Shown one piece after another: positions 61,352 through 64,000 of a stretch of 64,000 nucleotides of DNA. Within the stretch, counting starts at the first letter, position 1. Every line of letters begins with the position of its first letter. The translations under genes were made by a program, and so were the position numbers. The notes under the pieces are model-generated. The model was not told the DNA's origin. It did not search any database and saw only the letters and a list, made by a program, of their open reading frames with translations. Source of the DNA: an uncultured Cohaesibacter sp. (GTDB lineage: Bacteria > Pseudomonadota > Alphaproteobacteria > Rhizobiales > Cohaesibacteraceae); assembly GCF_963662805.1 (NCBI RefSeq), contig NZ_OY759859.1:1-64000 (forward strand), given 5' to 3'.

Positions 61352-62021
61352 TTTTCAATTCCTTTTCCGCAAGCATTTGCAGGTGGCGTAGAATTCGAGA
61401 AATGGCTGCTTGCAGCTCATCTACTGCGACACCATCACGGATCATAGCGTTGGCGTGGATGCAGGTTTGCCTCCATCGCGAATTGAACAACGCGGCGGTT
61501 CCTGCCAAATGACGAGCTCCGTAGGTTTCATGGAAACCGATTATTTGCGCTTTCTCGAGAAAGTGCGGAGAAAAGGACGCAATAGCTTCACTGACCAATA
61601 TCCAACCTAGAGCTGTTGCATTGTCCAACTCACTACTCATAAGGTGATCATTGCCTTTTGGGGTAGGATAAGAGCCTGTGAGATCGGCGATATCCTTCTC
61701 CAAGAAGGAAGGATACATGCGAATTTCCAGATTACGCATACAAGACTGCATTTGGTGCGACATGTAAGCATTGTGCGCCTGAAGAATAAAAAGATATCGA
61801 GTGTGAAGATATCGCAGGTATAATTCCCTATTACAAAACGGATTCACCTCCCGAATTAGCTTTAATAAACACAAATTCATTGCAAGAATGTCTTTATTTG
61901 AGAGATAATCCAGACTTAGTTCACCCCTATCGGTATAATTCTCTTTTTGATTTTTCAGATTTATTTTCATGCTGATGCTTTTGTATCTAATATTGGAGTT
62001 CTGATTGAGTTCACTCTTCAC
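61344..62021 (-). CDS. Heme-oxygenase-like protein, divergent
   Basis: A 225-residue protein that aligns with PigA/HemO-type heme oxygenases from VNPFCNRELYLRYLHTRYLF onward, including the C-terminal block ATALGWILVSEAIASFSPHFLEKA and YGARHLAG. The N-terminal helix that should carry the heme-ligating His has none (MNLCLLKLIREVNPF). It may be inactive, or use another ligand. It starts with GTG at 62021 overlapping the HlyD gene; ATG at 61970 is an alternative. The gene is markedly AT-richer than its neighbours. Confidence 0.7.
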   Translation of the reverse strand: MKSELNQNSNIRYKSISMKINLKNQKENYTDRGELSLDYLSNKDILAMNLCLLKLIREVNPFCNRELYLRYLHTRYLFILQAHNAYMSHQMQSCMRNLEIRMYPSFLEKDIADLTGSYPTPKGNDHLMSSELDNATALGWILVSEAIASFSPHFLEKAQIIGFHETYGARHLAGTAALFNSRWRQTCIHANAMIRDGVAVDELQAAISRILRHLQMLAEKELKNG

Positions 62022-63315
62022 GGAAAGCTCGATTGAATTGATCGACTAGTGGTTTAAGAAGGTAGGACAATGCAGTCCTCTTCTCTGTTCGAATAAAGCT
62101 TTCGGAGGGCATTCCCGGCGATAGAGCCAAGTCACTCAATTGGGCCAGTTCTTCCGGAGGGATGGAAATTCGAACAAGGTACCAAGACAAGCCTGTATGC
62201 TCGTCTCGGGTTAAATCAGCAGCTATACGGCTAACAAAACCATTTAATTCGGGAGTGGTAGAACGGTTGAAAGCAGATAACCGCAGCAAAGCAGGTTGGC
62301 CGAGAGTAATTTGGTCTATATCCTGTGGCGAAATCTGAACCTCGAGCACCAGTCTGTCGCTTTCCGGTACGATCTGCATGATCACATCGGCTGGCGAAAT
62401 CACCCCACCAACAGTATGGGTGGCGAGTTCATGTACGAAGCCAGATTGCGGAGCAATAATATCGATTCTCTTTAATTGATCTTCTGCCGCCACCTTACGT
62501 TCAACAAATTCGCCGATTTGAGCTTGCACTTCGCGCAACTCACTTCCGACCTCTGTTCTGAGCTCTTGATCTATCGAGAGAATCTGCAACTTCGTTTCTG
62601 TGATTTTCCCAGCAATCTGCGCTTGATATGCGATTTTTTCTCCGCGCTCCGCTTCGAAAGTAGTAGCCTCGGCTTCGAGCGAATTGAGGCGTTGCATATT
62701 CACCAATCCTTTATCGAACAACAGCCGCAGTGTGGCTATCTCCTTTTCCAGCACGGCGAGACCTCTGGTATAGGCAACTTCCTGCGCTTTGAAGCCTTCG
62801 ATCTCGTGACCATATTGTGCTATACGCTCTCGCAATTGAGCTTTTTTCCCCTCTCGGACTTCACGACGAAAGCTAAACAGCCGTGCTTCACTGCCTATCG
62901 TTGCTTTTACGTTGGGGTCGTTGATCCGAGCTCTCAGAGAGGCGGGAAATGTGATTTCTAGCTTATCATCCCGTTCAGCTTCCAGTCGTGCCAGCCGTGC
63001 ATTCAGTTCATCAAGGCGCTTGATAACGATTGCGAGTTGTGCACGCGTCTGAGTGGCATCCAGCCTGATAAGCACTTTGCCAGCGGAGACCAGATCGCCC
63101 TCTTTCACCAAAATGTCTCCCACCACGCCGCCTGTGGGATGCTGCACCATCTTAACGTGGGTATCGACGACGAAAACGCCATTGCTGACTACCGCCCCGG
63201 CAAGTGAAAACGATGTCGCCCAAAAGCCAACTCCAACCAACAGCAAAATTCCCACCAACAGGCCGGCGACCAAATGACGACGAATCGAGCGGGAAACGGG
63301 CGAGATTTCAGCCAT
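62011..63315 (-). CDS. Type I secretion membrane fusion protein, HlyD/PrtE family
   Basis: A 434-residue periplasmic adaptor. One N-terminal anchor (LVAGLLVGILLLVGVGFWATSF), then the barrel/lipoyl parts (VQHPTGGVVGDILVKEGDLV), a long coiled coil, and the C-terminal domain (GFVHELATHTVGGVISPADVIMQIVPESD). It links the ABC transporter to an outer-membrane channel. With the PrtD-like ATPase downstream of the window edge, it forms a type I export pair of the PrtDE/HasDE kind. Confidence 0.9.
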   Translation of the reverse strand: MAEISPVSRSIRRHLVAGLLVGILLLVGVGFWATSFSLAGAVVSNGVFVVDTHVKMVQHPTGGVVGDILVKEGDLVSAGKVLIRLDATQTRAQLAIVIKRLDELNARLARLEAERDDKLEITFPASLRARINDPNVKATIGSEARLFSFRREVREGKKAQLRERIAQYGHEIEGFKAQEVAYTRGLAVLEKEIATLRLLFDKGLVNMQRLNSLEAEATTFEAERGEKIAYQAQIAGKITETKLQILSIDQELRTEVGSELREVQAQIGEFVERKVAAEDQLKRIDIIAPQSGFVHELATHTVGGVISPADVIMQIVPESDRLVLEVQISPQDIDQITLGQPALLRLSAFNRSTTPELNGFVSRIAADLTRDEHTGLSWYLVRISIPPEELAQLSDLALSPGMPSESFIRTEKRTALSYLLKPLVDQFNRAFREE

Positions 63316-64000
63316 CGGTCTGTCTCCCTGAATCGGCAGTTACGTCGTCTGCAGGATCAACAATTCGAAGCGGACTGAATGTCCCGACAGAGGATCGGAA
63401 CGGCTGAAACGGGGCGGGCGCAGTGACACCAGCCGCCGATTGTTTGAAAACTTTTTTCAATATTTCTTCACGTGGTCCAAAGGCTTTCATGCGCCCTCCT
63501 CCCAGCACCAAGATGTGATCAACAGCATTGATCGCGCTTGGTCGGTGGGCGACAATCACCACAATTCCGTTGCGCCTGCGTACTGCTTCGATCGCCGTAC
63601 CCAGAGCTATTTCGCCATTGCCGTCGAGATTGGAGTTAGGCTCATCCAGCACCACCAGAAACGGATCGCCATAAAGGGCGCGAGCGAGGCCGATGCGCTG
63701 GCGCTGACCGGCAGATAGTCTGGAACCAGCCTCACCAATGAAAGTTTCGTACCCATTCTCCAAGCTCAAGATGAGATCGTGCGCACCAGCGGTCTTCGCT
63801 GCAGCAACGATTTTTTCCGCCTTCTCCCCGACCTCAAAACGGGAAATATTGTCCGCAATTGTGCCATCGAAAAGCTCTACATCCTGCGGCAGATAGCCGA
63901 TGTGGCGGCCAAGTGCCTCGCGATCCCACTGGTCAAAGCAGGCACCATCTAAGCGGATTTTGCCCGCCACAGTCGGCCAGACGCCGACCAAAGCGCGGGC
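63308..64000 (-). CDS. Type I secretion ABC transporter, PrtD/HasD family (partial)
   Basis: C-terminal ATPase part, at least 230 residues, of a transporter whose start lies beyond the window. It has LDGACFDQWDREALGRHIGYLPQDVELFDGTIADNISRF, a variant ABC signature LSAGQRQRIGLARAL and Walker B LVVLDEPNSNLD. These segments are typical of HasD/PrtD exporters of hemophores and proteases. A 45-residue tail follows the ATPase. It overlaps the HlyD-type gene by 8 bases. Confidence 0.88.
   Translation of the reverse strand, partial: ARALVGVWPTVAGKIRLDGACFDQWDREALGRHIGYLPQDVELFDGTIADNISRFEVGEKAEKIVAAAKTAGAHDLILSLENGYETFIGEAGSRLSAGQRQRIGLARALYGDPFLVVLDEPNSNLDGNGEIALGTAIEAVRRRNGIVVIVAHRPSAINAVDHILVLGGGRMKAFGPREEILKKVFKQSAAGVTAPAPFQPFRSSVGTFSPLRIVDPADDVTADSGRQTDG

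Noticed and set aside
55550..64000. A second copy of the tRNA-Met 3' end as the far attachment site.
   Set aside because: I found no repeat of the T-arm and acceptor sequence in the rest of the window; it may lie outside.
1..64000. CRISPR arrays and rRNA genes.
   Set aside because: No regularly spaced repeats and no rRNA-like stretch are visible.

Overview
The window comes from an alphaproteobacterium, most likely of the Hyphomicrobiales (Rhizobiales). Markers are the uvrC-pgsA-moaD-moaE order, the lgt/MidA-type methyltransferase/pgeF run, the prs/rplY/pth/ychF neighbourhood, the DUF1285-NUDIX-DUF6111-cca operon, the petABC cluster and an elongator tRNA-Met. Genus cannot be fixed by eye. Most of the window is dense, moderately GC-rich core chromosome. 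The exceptions are two accessory stretches (about 21.6-32.9 kb and 55.5-64 kb) and one insertion sequence (37.0-38.5 kb).

Layout. 0-21.6 kb is housekeeping: DNA repair, phospholipid and molybdopterin synthesis, ilvE, a MarR/OmpR-type/histidine-kinase signalling group that resembles PetP-PetR, csaA, proC, ubiK, lgt, pgeF, prs, an AAC(6')-like acetyltransferase, a DUF4865/LysR pair, a prephenate-dehydrogenase-like gene, then rplY, pth and ychF. 21.6-32.0 kb is a nitrogen-scavenging cluster. It holds a cupin, two isochorismatase-fold amidohydrolases (one a convincing biuret hydrolase, the other a candidate triuret hydrolase), a BMP-type ABC importer, a formamidase, a LysR regulator and a divergent allophanate hydrolase. 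Together they would import a urea-oligomer or purine-derived solute and strip it to ammonia and CO2. Between 26.0 and 32.4 kb almost every gene carries a one-base indel or an internal stop, so this stretch is either decaying or poorly sequenced.

32.9-55.5 kb returns to core-like genes: TetR and LysR regulators, a soluble chemoreceptor with a protoglobin-like sensor that lacks the proximal histidine, an IS1182-family element lodged inside what was a terminator hairpin, apt-mtnP, petABC with helically phased repeats upstream, an ABC exporter, trmL-hemF, the cca operon, NUDIX and GNAT enzymes, a 35-codon ORF with its own terminator, a metallophosphoesterase, an alpha/beta hydrolase and a TetR regulator.

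55.5-64 kb looks like a genomic island at a tRNA-Met(CAT) gene. A large serine recombinase is transcribed toward the tRNA, and its last codons are the antisense strand of the tRNA 3' half, with the stop codon in the anticodon loop. Behind it lies one leftward operon: PrtD/HasD-type ABC transporter (cut by the window end), HlyD-type fusion protein, heme-oxygenase-like protein, YbaN/DUF454, a small secreted protein, ExbB, two ExbDs and a TonB/HasB-like protein. This is a plausible type I secretion plus TonB-driven heme (hemophore) acquisition system.
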